A stretch of DNA of 36,111 nucleotides from Deltaproteobacteria bacterium (GCA_016219225.1 JACRBX010000148.1:1-36111); one strand, 5' to 3'; shown: positions 22,059 to 30,621, counted from the first letter of the stretch. Notes: generated by a model not told the origin, from the letters alone. A program made the numbers and translations.

Positions 22059-22820
22059 ATGTTTAAGAAGAAGACCTTTTTCTGGTCAATGATTATAGGG
22101 CTTCCCTTGTTGTTGTTTCCCCGACTCAGTCTGGCTATTGGCCTTGAGGCGGCTATCGGCATCTGGAATCAAGAGCCGCAGGGAAAGGTGGGTTATAAAG
22201 GGGATTCCCTCGACTTGATTAACGATCTGAAATACTCATCGGGTACCCAATTTTTTGGCCGGGTTAAAATTGACATGCCCCTCCTTATCCCCAATTTTTA
22301 CATCCTGGCCACACCCCTTGGCTTTGATGGAACGGCTACTAAAAATGTCTCCTTTAAATTCGGCAATCAAACATTCAATGCCGATATCCCTTTTTCGTCC
22401 ACTCTTAGGCTTGATCACTATGATCTGGCCTTATTTTACGGAGTACCTTTTCTGAAACAGGCCACCCTGGGGAAAATTAATATCGATGGGGGATTGAATA
22501 TGCGGGTTATGGATATAAAAGCCGGGATAACCCAGGGCGGCAATTCAGAAGCCAGAAGTTTTTATTTGGTTATGCCTATGGTTTACCTTGGATTCCAGGT
22601 CAAACCCGTAGACTTTTTTTCCCTGGAGGGAGAAGTCCGGGTGGTTGCTTACAATTCCAATCATCACTATGATCTGATTGGTCGGGTTAAATATAAAATT
22701 TTTGACTTTATCTTTGTTAGTGCCGGGTACCGCTATGAAGAAATTGCCATCGATCAGAGTGATGTAAAATTGGATAGCAGGGTGAGCGGACCTCTGTTGG
22801 AAGCAGGATTTCAATTCTGA
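22059..22820 (+). CDS. Outer membrane beta-barrel protein (TIGR04219-like)
   Basis: A 253-residue exported protein. A signal peptide covers about residues 1-26 (LLLFPRLSLA, then IGLEAAIGIW). The mature part alternates polar and hydrophobic residues in short strands and ends in a C-terminal aromatic (EAGFQF), the signature of an outer-membrane barrel. The opening IGLEAAIGIWNQEPQG and the middle resemble the TIGR04219 outer-membrane family as I know it; the function is unknown. AAAGGAGTC lies upstream, with a rather long spacing to the ATG. It appears to be a single gene, with a hairpin at 22839-22866 just after it. Confidence 0.8.
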   Translation: MFKKKTFFWSMIIGLPLLLFPRLSLAIGLEAAIGIWNQEPQGKVGYKGDSLDLINDLKYSSGTQFFGRVKIDMPLLIPNFYILATPLGFDGTATKNVSFKFGNQTFNADIPFSSTLRLDHYDLALFYGVPFLKQATLGKINIDGGLNMRVMDIKAGITQGGNSEARSFYLVMPMVYLGFQVKPVDFFSLEGEVRVVAYNSNHHYDLIGRVKYKIFDFIFVSAGYRYEEIAIDQSDVKLDSRVSGPLLEAGFQF

Positions 22821-22838
22821 CAACCCCTCTATGCACAA

Positions 22839-22866
22839 CCGGATCGCCGGAAAATTCGGCGGCCGG
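22839..22866 (+). terminator. GC-rich hairpin after the outer-membrane protein gene
   Basis: CGCCG (22845-22849) and CGGCG (22857-22861) pair, extended by CCGG/CCGG after a small bulge, with loop GAAAATT. It starts 19 bases past the stop but is not followed by a U-run, so termination is uncertain. Confidence 0.3.
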
Positions 22867-22941
22867 CAAACAGGATGTTCTCTGAAAATTAAGGAGGATG
22901 AAGGTTGATTTTAGAAAGTTTTATGGGTTAGGATAGGGGGC

Positions 22942-24066
22942 ATGACAGAATCTATCCAAGCATTTATGGAATGGATTGAAGGGTATCCGGAAAAGCACCG
23001 CGCCCTGTCCCTTCAAACTCCGCTTGTCGGCTATTTCTGCACCTATACCCCGGTTGAACTGATTCATGCCTCGGGGTTTATCCCTGTCAGAATCCTGGGT
23101 GAATCCGGTCCGATTCAAAAGGCCTATACCCTGGCCCCATCCTTTATCTGTCCTTATATGCGACGGGCCCTGGAAAAGGCCCTGGAAGGCAGATACGATT
23201 ATCTTTCCGGGATGGTCCAGGGCTATACCTGTGATGTGGCCTGTGGTCTGACCAACATCTGGGAAGAAAATATCCGGCTCGGATTTTATCATACCCTGCC
23301 CCTTCCTTATAACCGAAACCCGGAGGCCCGGGCCTTTTTCCGTTCCATTTTTTCAGAGCTCATTCAAAAATTAGAGGCCCATGGCGGCCGGTTCAGTCTG
23401 GAGGCCCTGTCGCAATCCCTAAAAATATATGAAAGGGTCAGAGGCCTGCTGGCGGATCTTTATGAAAGGCGCTATCAGGGTCGTCTGATGCTGTCGGCCA
23501 AAGATCTATTCTCTATCGTGCTGGCCGGATTTGTCGCCCCGCCGGAAACCTACCTCCAGCTTCTTGAAGCCCTGGTTAAGGAGGTACAAGGCCAGGAAGT
23601 TATAAAGGCGGCCCGGGGATTTCCGATTTTGATTTCCGGAAGTCTCCTCGATGATCCCAAGACCTTGGAGGCCCTGGAGGATCTGGGAATGGATGTCGTA
23701 GCCGATGACCTGTGTACCGGCCTGCGCTCTTTTTATCCCCCGGCAGGTGAAGGACCCGGTGAAAAAAATGACCCTCTGGATCGTCTCACAGACCGTTATC
23801 TCCATCGTTTTCCCTGCCCGGCCAGGCAAAGGGCCAGGGATCGTTTCCCATTGTTGATGGATCTGGTCAGGCATTCCGGCGCCGGAGGGGTGATCTTTCT
23901 GCTACAAAAATTTTGCACCCCCCATTTAGCGGACTACCCCATTCTCTCTGAGGCTTTTAATAAAGAAGGCCTGCCCCATATCCTTTTGGAGATAGAGGAT
24001 TCGGGTTTGACCGAGGCCCAACGGACCCGTTTGGAGGCCTTTCTGGAGATCCATGGGCGGGGTTAG
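22942..24066 (+). CDS. 2-hydroxyacyl-CoA dehydratase / benzoyl-CoA reductase-type subunit (first)
   Basis: A 374-residue member of the HgdB/BcrC family. Conserved cysteines that would hold a [4Fe-4S] cluster are in FCTYTPVELIHASGF (about residue 33), YTCDVACGL (about 94-99) and KFCTPHLADYP near residue 333. DLCTGLRSF near 255 is also typical. In this family two such subunits form a heterodimer that dehydrates (R)-2-hydroxyacyl-CoA or reduces an aromatic ring, after one-electron activation by a separate ATPase. The partner gene follows 112 bases later. No activator gene (HgdC/BcrA/D-like) is in the window. The best Shine-Dalgarno-like sequence, AAGGAGG at 22891, is about 45 bases upstream and in front of a tiny ORF; only GGATAGGGGG precedes the ATG itself. 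Confidence 0.85.
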   Translation: MTESIQAFMEWIEGYPEKHRALSLQTPLVGYFCTYTPVELIHASGFIPVRILGESGPIQKAYTLAPSFICPYMRRALEKALEGRYDYLSGMVQGYTCDVACGLTNIWEENIRLGFYHTLPLPYNRNPEARAFFRSIFSELIQKLEAHGGRFSLEALSQSLKIYERVRGLLADLYERRYQGRLMLSAKDLFSIVLAGFVAPPETYLQLLEALVKEVQGQEVIKAARGFPILISGSLLDDPKTLEALEDLGMDVVADDLCTGLRSFYPPAGEGPGEKNDPLDRLTDRYLHRFPCPARQRARDRFPLLMDLVRHSGAGGVIFLLQKFCTPHLADYPILSEAFNKEGLPHILLEIEDSGLTEAQRTRLEAFLEIHGRG

Positions 24067-24088
24067 TTCGAAAATGAAGTTTAAAGAT

Positions 24089-24107
24089 GCAAGATGCAAG
24101 TTTCAAG
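24089..24107. repeat. 19-base exact dispersed repeat (second copy)
   Basis: This is an exact, same-orientation copy of GCAAGATGCAAGTTTCAAG at 13807-13825, here in the gap between the two dehydratase-type genes. Confidence 0.6.
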
Positions 24108-24177
24108 TGTGAACACCTTGGACCTTGAATCTATTTTCCTGTTTCATTGGTGACTCATAGGGGCATAAGGGTATAAC

Positions 24178-25425
24178 TTGAAAATGAGACCTCCTTCTCA
24201 AAAAAGGCTGCAAGCCGCCAAGGCCTTGAACCAGTTGGTCCTTCGATTTTATCAGGAATGTCTGGAGGCCAGGGCCAAGGGCAAGCCCGTAGGCTGGATG
24301 CCCCCTATGAACGGGGCCATTGAAATCTTTTACGCCATGGACCTTCAACCGGTCTTTCCGGAAAACTGGTCCCCCCTTTGTGCCGCCTTTGGCTATGCCC
24401 CGCAAAACTTCCGGATTGCCGAGGCGTTGGGATATTCCAGGGACCTTTGCGGTTATCTCAGAAATATTATCGGCTATGTGCATGGGCTGATGAAGGAAGG
24501 CGGCACCCCTCTGGCCTTACCGGAACCGGACCTCCTCCTTTCCTTTGGCGGGGGCTGTGTGCCGGCCATGAAGATCTTCCATATCCTGGAAGACCGCTTT
24601 CCGGAGGCCAGGATCTTTTCGGCCGATTTACCGCAAGTGGCGGCGGAACAGGTGCAGGACCATCATGTCCGATATGCGGTCAGCGAGATGTACCGGCTGA
24701 TCGATTTTTTAACCAAGACCACCGGGAAGAAATTGGATTATGACCGGCTTAAGGAAGTCGTGGGCTTATCGAATCAGGCCTCTATCCTCTGGGAGGAGAT
24801 TATGGCCTATCGCCGTTATATTCCTTCCCCTTTTTCAGCGGCCGAGATCGGTATCATGTTTGTCATGGTCACCCGCCAGGGGACCCGGGAAGCGGTTGAT
24901 TTTCTAACCCAGGTCAGGGACGAGGTTGCGGCCCGGGCGGAAAACAAGATCGGGGTCATAGAAGAGGAGCAGGTGCGGCTCTTCTGGGACAATATCCCTC
25001 CCTGGTACAACCTGGGACTCTTAAAGTCCTTTGAAAAGATGAACGGCGTGGTAGTGGCTGAAACCTATTCTTCGGCCTGGTCCATCAGACTGGAGGGGGA
25101 TGATCCGATCGAGGCACTGGCCCGCAAAAGCCTTTTGTCCTATTCCCTGGTTTCCTGCGTCTCCATCAAAAAAAGGAAAGAAATGGTCCTCAAAGCTTGC
25201 AGAGATTACGTTATTGACGGGGTCGTCTTCCATCGGAACAAATCCTGCGCTCCCATTACCCTGGGTCAGATGGATATCAAACGGGCACTGGAAGAAGAAT
25301 TGGGCATCCCGTCGGTCATTATCGACGGGGACCACATGGATGAGCGCAACTTTTCCCTGGCCCAGTTTCAAACCAGGACCGAAGCCTTTATGGAGATGCT
25401 CAAGCATAAAAAAGGTTTATGGTGA
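24178..25425 (+). CDS. 2-hydroxyacyl-CoA dehydratase / benzoyl-CoA reductase-type subunit (second)
   Basis: A 415-residue partner of the preceding protein, closer to the BcrB/HgdA branch. Typical blocks are GWMPPMNGAIEIFYAMDLQP near the N-terminus, SFGGGCVPAMKIFHIL near 121, FHRNKSCAPITLGQMDIKRA near 345 and PSVIIDGDHMDERNFS near 379, followed by QTRTEAFMEML. The conserved Cys of NKSC and that of GGGC are candidate cluster ligands. The start may be TTG 24178, six bases after AAGGG, or ATG 24184; the first fits the ribosome spacing better. Together with the upstream subunit it would act on a CoA thioester; whether as dehydratase or ring reductase is undecided. Confidence 0.85.
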   Translation: MKMRPPSQKRLQAAKALNQLVLRFYQECLEARAKGKPVGWMPPMNGAIEIFYAMDLQPVFPENWSPLCAAFGYAPQNFRIAEALGYSRDLCGYLRNIIGYVHGLMKEGGTPLALPEPDLLLSFGGGCVPAMKIFHILEDRFPEARIFSADLPQVAAEQVQDHHVRYAVSEMYRLIDFLTKTTGKKLDYDRLKEVVGLSNQASILWEEIMAYRRYIPSPFSAAEIGIMFVMVTRQGTREAVDFLTQVRDEVAARAENKIGVIEEEQVRLFWDNIPPWYNLGLLKSFEKMNGVVVAETYSSAWSIRLEGDDPIEALARKSLLSYSLVSCVSIKKRKEMVLKACRDYVIDGVVFHRNKSCAPITLGQMDIKRALEEELGIPSVIIDGDHMDERNFSLAQFQTRTEAFMEMLKHKKGLW

Positions 25426-25518
25426 TAGGGCAACCCCACTTTGGAAAAACGGTCTTCGCGTCCTTTGTCCACCCGGTCCACCAAGTCCACTCCATCCACT
25501 GACGATTAAGGAACCCCC

Positions 25519-25596
25519 ATGCTCGACACCGAAACCAAAGGCCGCTTCGACACCGCCCGGGACATCCTCGTCGGCAAAGCGCTTGCATTGTCCTGA
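25519..25596 (+). pseudogene. Truncated 5' end of a type I restriction methylase gene (hsdM relic)
   Basis: ATG 25519 opens a 25-codon frame encoding MLDTETKGRFDTARDILVGK and then ALALS before a TGA at 25594. The first 20 residues match the well-conserved N-terminus of HsdM-type N6-adenine methylases (MLDTETKxRIDxARDILVGK as I recall). After the lysine the similarity stops at once, so only about 60 bases of the gene are left. The upstream stretch 25460-25500 is a run of GTCCACC-like units. No other hsdM, hsdR or hsdS sequence is in the window. Confidence 0.65.
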
Positions 25597-25640
25597 TAAA
25601 TCAGATAAAATAAAAAAAGAGCAGGTCAGAAAAACATACC

Positions 25641-26387
25641 ATGTTGCAAGATAACCCGATTAAATTAAGGCCTTTAAAAGCCGATTTGCATATCCATACA
25701 GCAGAAGATCCTTTGGATAGGGTCCACTATACAGCCCGGGAACTGATCCTTGGCGCGGCAGAGGAAGGCTTTGAGGTTCTGGCTATCACCAATCATCAAC
25801 GCCGGACTTTCGACCAGGAGCTCTTCTCCTTTGCCAGGGACCTGGGTATACTGCTCATCCCCGGCATGGAGATCACTGTTCAAAACCGTCATGTCCTTCT
25901 TTTGAATCCTCCTCCTAACACCTTTTTCCCGGATTTCCCTTCCCTGGCCGCCATGAATCGTCCCGATAGTCTGGTCATTGCGCCCCACCCCTATTTCCCG
26001 GGACTCCATTCTTTAAACGGTTTTTTGAAGGACAATCTCAATTTTTTCCATGCCTTGGAATATTGCCATTTTTATTCTCCCCATATAGACTTCAACCAAC
26101 GGGCTATTGAATTGTCCCGTTCTTCCGGTCTGCCCCTTTTAGGAAATTCGGACGCCCATTTTTTAGAGCAATTAGGGACCACCTTTTCTCTCATTTACGC
26201 CTCAAAAGATATGGAATCGATTTTTTCAGCCATCCGCCAGGGAAAGGTGGATGTAGTGACCACCCCCCTTTCCATTTTACAGATGGGAAATTTTATAGGA
26301 CGATTTTTGAGGTGGAAGATGCGAGGGAAAAAATCGCGTTCCCAGAGGAGAAAAATGGGGAGACCCTATTCAGGTGTCCATTTATAA
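25641..26387 (+). CDS. PHP-domain metal-dependent phosphoesterase
   Basis: A 248-residue PHP superfamily protein. The metal-binding motifs are in order: DLHIHTAED near residue 15, ITNHQ near 49, PGMEIT near 75, APHPYFPG near 113 and GNSDAH near 168. Such stand-alone PHP proteins hydrolyse small phosphoesters or nucleotides; the substrate is not known here. The C-terminal 25 residues are unusually basic (RWKMRGKKSRSQRRKMGR). That tail is partly encoded over the 3' end of the convergent VOC gene, with a 22-base overlap, and may be a read-through extension. No close ribosome site is visible before ATG 25641. Confidence 0.85.
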   Translation: MLQDNPIKLRPLKADLHIHTAEDPLDRVHYTARELILGAAEEGFEVLAITNHQRRTFDQELFSFARDLGILLIPGMEITVQNRHVLLLNPPPNTFFPDFPSLAAMNRPDSLVIAPHPYFPGLHSLNGFLKDNLNFFHALEYCHFYSPHIDFNQRAIELSRSSGLPLLGNSDAHFLEQLGTTFSLIYASKDMESIFSAIRQGKVDVVTTPLSILQMGNFIGRFLRWKMRGKKSRSQRRKMGRPYSGVHL

Positions 26388-26794
26388 TCGATAATCTCGG
26401 TCAGGACCCCGTTCAATTTTTTGGGGTGGACAAAGGCGAATTCGCAATCCCGGAAAGGGCGGGCGATTTCTCCTTTGGAATCAGGGATAAAGGGGTAGCC
26501 CTTGCCTTTCAACTCTTCCACGGCTGCCCGGGTGTTATCCACATTAAAACTGAGCAGCATGACCCCTTCGCCCCGTTTCTCGATAAATTTGGCCACATCG
26601 CCCTCCGGGGTAGTGGATTCCATGAGCTCAAAACCGACTTCGCCTATCCAATAACGGGCCACCCGGATCTTTTCGGATTCATCGATATAGGCATCATCCG
26701 GTCCCGACTTGCCCAGGAAAGGTTCCCATCGCTTCCTGGCCTCTTCCAGGTTCTTAACGGCGATACAGATATGATCGATTTTATTGACTTTCAT
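26366..26794 (-). CDS. VOC family protein (methylmalonyl-CoA epimerase-like)
   Basis: A 142-residue vicinal-oxygen-chelate fold protein. The opening MKVNKIDHICIAVKNLEEAR gives the first metal His, GFELMES a glutamate, and FVHPKKLNGVLTEIID the C-terminal Glu block, all typical of methylmalonyl-CoA epimerase. In the third beta-strand, where epimerases usually have a His (HIAF-like), this protein reads VMLLSFNVDN, so one metal ligand appears to be missing or moved. A different acyl-CoA or lactoylglutathione-like substrate is possible. The frame is open to 26833, but MKVNKIDH is the family start and AAAGGAG lies 12 bases before it. Confidence 0.82.
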   Translation of the reverse strand: MKVNKIDHICIAVKNLEEARKRWEPFLGKSGPDDAYIDESEKIRVARYWIGEVGFELMESTTPEGDVAKFIEKRGEGVMLLSFNVDNTRAAVEELKGKGYPFIPDSKGEIARPFRDCEFAFVHPKKLNGVLTEIIDYKWTPE

Positions 26795-26921
26795 AATGGC
26801 AGTGGTCTCCTTTAGTTCGATAATAGATTCCAATTTCGGATTTCGGAATTTAAAAGAAACTCTCTTTCAACATTCATGATTCGATATTCGCTTTTTCATG
26901 CTTCGTGGTGACCCAAGCTAT

Positions 26922-26948
26922 TGCCTCTTGCCCATCGCCTATAGCCTC
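26922..26948. repeat. Dispersed GCCCATCGCCTATAGCC-type repeat (copy D)
   Basis: TTGCCTCTTGCCCATCGCC continues into TATAGCCTCGG; this matches the ends of copies A, B and C. It is followed by GGAAAAAGC and TTTTTTCC, a small palindrome near 26949-26965. No coding sequence lies in 26834-27045. Confidence 0.5.
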
Positions 26949-27045
26949 GGGAAAAAGCTTTTTTCCTTTTGTTACCAACGAATTTATATTACCATTCTAA
27001 TATCATTAAGATCCATTTAAAAAAAATATAGATCGGTTAAAAAAA

Positions 27046-28266
27046 ATGAAACCCAAAATGACTTTCCCGGACTTTTACCAATCTACCCTGACCCCCAAAG
27101 AGGAAATAGGGTCTAGAATATCAGCTTTTCAGGAGATCTTAAGGGATAAGGACCTTGATGCCGCTTTAATCTACCAAAATGTAGATCTCTTTTATCTCAG
27201 CGGCACCATGCAGCAAGGCTTCCTTTTGGTTCCCGGTCAGGGACAACCCGTACTGCTGGTCAAAAAAGACCTTTCCAGAGCCCTGGCCGAATCCCCTTTA
27301 TCTCTGATTAAGCCGTTGTCTTCCTTAAGCAAATTAGCCGAGACCCTTTTGCACTATGGGCACAAGATCCCGGACCGGATCGGGCTGGAAATGGATTGCC
27401 TGCCGATCAATACGGTTCAGTTTCTTGAAGATCAGCTCAAGTGGAAAAAAGCCAAGGATATTTCAACCGACCTTCGCCACCTGCGGGCAGTCAAATCCGG
27501 CTTTGAAATCAGGCAAATGCAAAGGGCCGGAGAGATCGGCTCTCAGGTATACCGGGCCGTTCCGGAACTCTTAAGAGAAGGTTTAACGGAGATGGAACTG
27601 GCCGGCTCGATGATCCAAAAAGCCCTGGCACGGGGGGACCAGAATATTTTGCGCAGCCGGGGGTTTAACAGTTGGGCCTTTAATTGGCATGTGATCAGCG
27701 GCCAGAGCGGGACCTTTCAAAGTCGTAACGATGCCCCCTTCGCTGGCTTAGGTCTCAACCCGGCCTTTCCTATGGGAGCCGGTTTAAAACCCATCCAGAC
27801 CGGGGAGCCTGTTCTGATCGACTTTGGTAACTGTTACAACGGCTACCAGGTGGATCAGACCCGCATGTTCTCCATCGGGAAACCTTCAAAGGAATATTTA
27901 AAGGCCTACCGGGCCCTTGTGGAGATAGAAGGCCGTCTCCTGGAACATCTTCGCCCCGGCAACTCAGCCGAATCCCTCTACCGGCTTGCCTTGAAAGCGG
28001 CCAAAGAGCTGGGGTATGAAGACTCATTTCTCGGGCCCAAAGGTCAGAAGGTAAAATTCGTGGCTCATGGGATAGGTCTGGAAATCGACGAATTCCCTTT
28101 TCTGGCCCAGGGCCACGCCTACCCCCTGAAAGAAGGGATGACCATGGCCCTGGAATTAAAAATAGTTTTGGAAAAGGCGGCCATAGGGTTTGAAAACACC
28201 GTGGTTATCTTAAAAGAGGGGGTGGAAAAACTGACTCCCGCCGATGAGACCTTTATTATCGTTTAA
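27046..28266 (+). CDS. M24 family metallopeptidase (Xaa-Pro aminopeptidase-like)
   Basis: A 406-residue protein with a creatinase-like N-terminal domain (residues 1-155) and a pita-bread M24 catalytic domain. The five metal ligands are visible: Asp in LIDFGNCYNGY (about residue 263), Asp in QVDQTRMF (274), His in VAHGIGLEIDE (about 345), Glu in MALELKI (about 367) and Glu in GFENTVVI (about 386). It should remove N-terminal residues before proline or act as a related dipeptidase. There is no signal peptide, so it is cytosolic. The ATG at 27046 follows an A-rich tract and has no evident Shine-Dalgarno. It appears monocistronic. Confidence 0.88.
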   Translation: MKPKMTFPDFYQSTLTPKEEIGSRISAFQEILRDKDLDAALIYQNVDLFYLSGTMQQGFLLVPGQGQPVLLVKKDLSRALAESPLSLIKPLSSLSKLAETLLHYGHKIPDRIGLEMDCLPINTVQFLEDQLKWKKAKDISTDLRHLRAVKSGFEIRQMQRAGEIGSQVYRAVPELLREGLTEMELAGSMIQKALARGDQNILRSRGFNSWAFNWHVISGQSGTFQSRNDAPFAGLGLNPAFPMGAGLKPIQTGEPVLIDFGNCYNGYQVDQTRMFSIGKPSKEYLKAYRALVEIEGRLLEHLRPGNSAESLYRLALKAAKELGYEDSFLGPKGQKVKFVAHGIGLEIDEFPFLAQGHAYPLKEGMTMALELKIVLEKAAIGFENTVVILKEGVEKLTPADETFIIV

Positions 28267-28316
28267 CCTTCACATTCTATCCAAAACTAATGGCAATTTA
28301 AGAATCAAACGGATAC

Positions 28317-30584
28317 TCAGTTAGCTGATTGATGGGAGTCCGGAACCCGAAGCGGAGTTTGGTAAAAGGGCAGAGAGATGGTGATCTTTATCCGATGGTC
28401 GTCTTCCTTGATGATGGTGATCTTCCCGCCATGCCTGTGGATGACCACCTTGGGAATGGAGACATCTACCAGGTCCGAAACAGGCGCATTGGTTACAGTC
28501 GAGTAGTCGACTGTGAAAGGGTAAAAGTAATGGTCAATGTCGTCAGCAGCAATATAGGGGACCTGATAGGCCAGCGTCACGATGGCGACCCCGCCGTTTT
28601 TGTGGGTAGTCAATTCCAGCGCACCTGTTTCTCCCATCCGACTCCAGGCGTTCTCCATCAGGTTGGCCAGGGCTTTTTCCAACAGGTTTTCGTCCATTGA
28701 AATCAGCCCCAGACTTGGATCCAGGTTTAATTTAACAGAAAAGCCGCTGTCCTGTAATTTCATTCGCAGTCCTTCAATAGCCTGTATGATTAACTGGTTC
28801 AGGTTCCCGGGCTGCAGGGCTACCGCCTGGGGTGCGATATAAGTCAGCATCATGGTCAGGATCTTTTCCAGTTTTTGTACCTGTTCCAGGATCATCTGCC
28901 CTTTCTCCGCCCGGTCGTCGGCTGCTTCGAACGATTTGACGATTCGCCGGGCCAACCCTCCGATGGAAACCAGCGGATTGCGCAATTCATGGGCCAGGCG
29001 AGATGAAATCTGTCCCAGGGTTTCCAATTCCTGGGCTTGAAGACTTTTTTCCTGGAGTTCCTTTTGAACCGTCACATCAATGATGATACCGTCCATCCGG
29101 TAAAATTCCCGGTTTTCATTAACTACCGGGACCGCATGGTCAAAACAATAAACCAGGGTGCCATCCTCATGGACCAGTCGATATTCAACGTGGAGTTCCT
29201 GTCTCCTGTTCAGGCTTTCCTCCCGCAGAGATAAGACCCGGGCCCGGTCGTCGGGGTGAATATGGCGGGCCAAAATTTCGTAATGTCCGTTTAACTGTTC
29301 CTGGGCTATTCCAATCATTTGGTCCGTAGCCCGGTTTAAAAACAGAGTCTCCCCGTCAGGTCTGATCATATAGACAATCACAGGTACGTTTTCAACCAGG
29401 GTCCGATAGGTCTGCTCGGACTCCTTAAGGCTCCGGGTCCTTTGTTCCACCATCAACTCTAAATTCTGGGCGTATTCCCGGAGCCGGCTTTGGGAGGCTT
29501 CCAGGGATCCCAGCATTCGATTGATGGCCCGGGCCATGACATCGAGTTCATCGCCGCTTTTTACCGGCATCCGGGTATCGCTGCGGCCCGAGGCAATTTC
29601 ATCGGCTCCTTTTATGACCGCATCGATGCGCCGGGTAAAGACGACCGAGATGAACCAGACGAAAAGGATCGAGGCGATCAGGCCGATCAATCCCAGGGCA
29701 GCGGCCAACAGGGCATACCGGTGGAGCAGGGCCAGGGAGGGACTGCGATCCACACTTATTTTTACCAGGCCGATGATACGCCCCGAAAAATCCCGTATGG
29801 GCCCGAAAATCACGGCCATCTTCCTCATAGCCTGCGTTTCCGTCTGAACCAGTATCTCTCCCGAACGCAACAAATGACGGAAAAGTGTCTCCGGGGGAAC
29901 AGGCTGGTCCACGGTGGCCGCAAATACCCGGGGGATTTCCCGACCGGTTTTCTCCTGCAGGAAGAGGACTACTTCGGCATTGTATTTTTTCTTGAACTCC
30001 TCCAACAACGGCTTTTCCAGGGAGAGTCCGAATTCCACCGTACCGGCTTGGCGGCCACGGTAAAAAACGGGCGCCACGCTGCGGATACTCAACCCCAGAA
30101 CCCCCATTTCAATGCCTCCCACCCCGATCCCGGTCTCCCGGGCGCGATTGATCGTCGGTCGAAAGGCCTCCATTTTTTCCCCGTGTTGACCCGGGGCATG
30201 GAGTCTGAGGAAAGAACGGGCCGGCGGCACATGAAAATGGAACTGCCGGACACCGAAATCCCGATGCAGGATGGTATAAGCCGGGGAAAAGAGTGCGATC
30301 AGTCGGGGGCGGTCCCTGCGAGCCAGGGCCGCAGCCCCGGCAGGGTTCCGGGCCGTCAGATAGGCCAGGCTCAAGGCCATATTCTTTTTAAGGGTAATAT
30401 CATTCAGAAAAACCTGATACAGATTTTTAAGCCTCTGCTCTTCATTGACCTGAATCAGGCTGGACTGAAAGCGATAGGAAACCAGAAACAGTGTAGCCGC
30501 TCCCATGGCGGCCAGAAAAAGAAAAGGAATGATCAGCTTCCATTTGAGGCTGATGTCGCCGATTCGTTTTAAATTCAAAAGCAA
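28317..30584 (-). CDS. Membrane PAS sensor histidine kinase with degenerate ATPase domain
   Basis: A 755-residue sensor. In order: a transmembrane helix near residues 15-35, a periplasmic Cache-like sensor to about 270, a second helix near 285-310, a HAMP domain with coiled coil to about 380, a PAS domain near 390-510, and a HisKA domain with phospho-acceptor His532 in RLAHELRNPLVSIGG. The ATPase part keeps an N-box-like ALANLMENAW, but the G1 box (DxGxG) reads YQVPYIAADD and the G2 box (GTGLGL) reads APVSDLVDVSIP. ATP binding is therefore doubtful. No response regulator gene adjoins. No ATG lies at the start; TTG 30584 or TTG 30578 (behind AAGGA) are the likely initiation codons. Confidence 0.82.
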   Translation of the reverse strand: MLLNLKRIGDISLKWKLIIPFLFLAAMGAATLFLVSYRFQSSLIQVNEEQRLKNLYQVFLNDITLKKNMALSLAYLTARNPAGAAALARRDRPRLIALFSPAYTILHRDFGVRQFHFHVPPARSFLRLHAPGQHGEKMEAFRPTINRARETGIGVGGIEMGVLGLSIRSVAPVFYRGRQAGTVEFGLSLEKPLLEEFKKKYNAEVVLFLQEKTGREIPRVFAATVDQPVPPETLFRHLLRSGEILVQTETQAMRKMAVIFGPIRDFSGRIIGLVKISVDRSPSLALLHRYALLAAALGLIGLIASILFVWFISVVFTRRIDAVIKGADEIASGRSDTRMPVKSGDELDVMARAINRMLGSLEASQSRLREYAQNLELMVEQRTRSLKESEQTYRTLVENVPVIVYMIRPDGETLFLNRATDQMIGIAQEQLNGHYEILARHIHPDDRARVLSLREESLNRRQELHVEYRLVHEDGTLVYCFDHAVPVVNENREFYRMDGIIIDVTVQKELQEKSLQAQELETLGQISSRLAHELRNPLVSIGGLARRIVKSFEAADDRAEKGQMILEQVQKLEKILTMMLTYIAPQAVALQPGNLNQLIIQAIEGLRMKLQDSGFSVKLNLDPSLGLISMDENLLEKALANLMENAWSRMGETGALELTTHKNGGVAIVTLAYQVPYIAADDIDHYFYPFTVDYSTVTNAPVSDLVDVSIPKVVIHRHGGKITIIKEDDHRIKITISLPFYQTPLRVPDSHQSAN

Positions 30585-30621
30585 ATCCTTCTTAAGTTCG
30601 TGGCGTCCCTCCCCACCCCTG

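Noticed and set aside
25455-25500. Possible CRISPR-like or tandem array (GTCCACC units)
   Set aside because: The units are only 7-10 bases, irregular and without spacers. It is a short degenerate simple repeat.
29490-30572. A 360-codon + strand open frame opposite the sensor kinase
   Set aside because: It is antisense to a clear HAMP/PAS/HisKA protein, low in complexity and without motifs.
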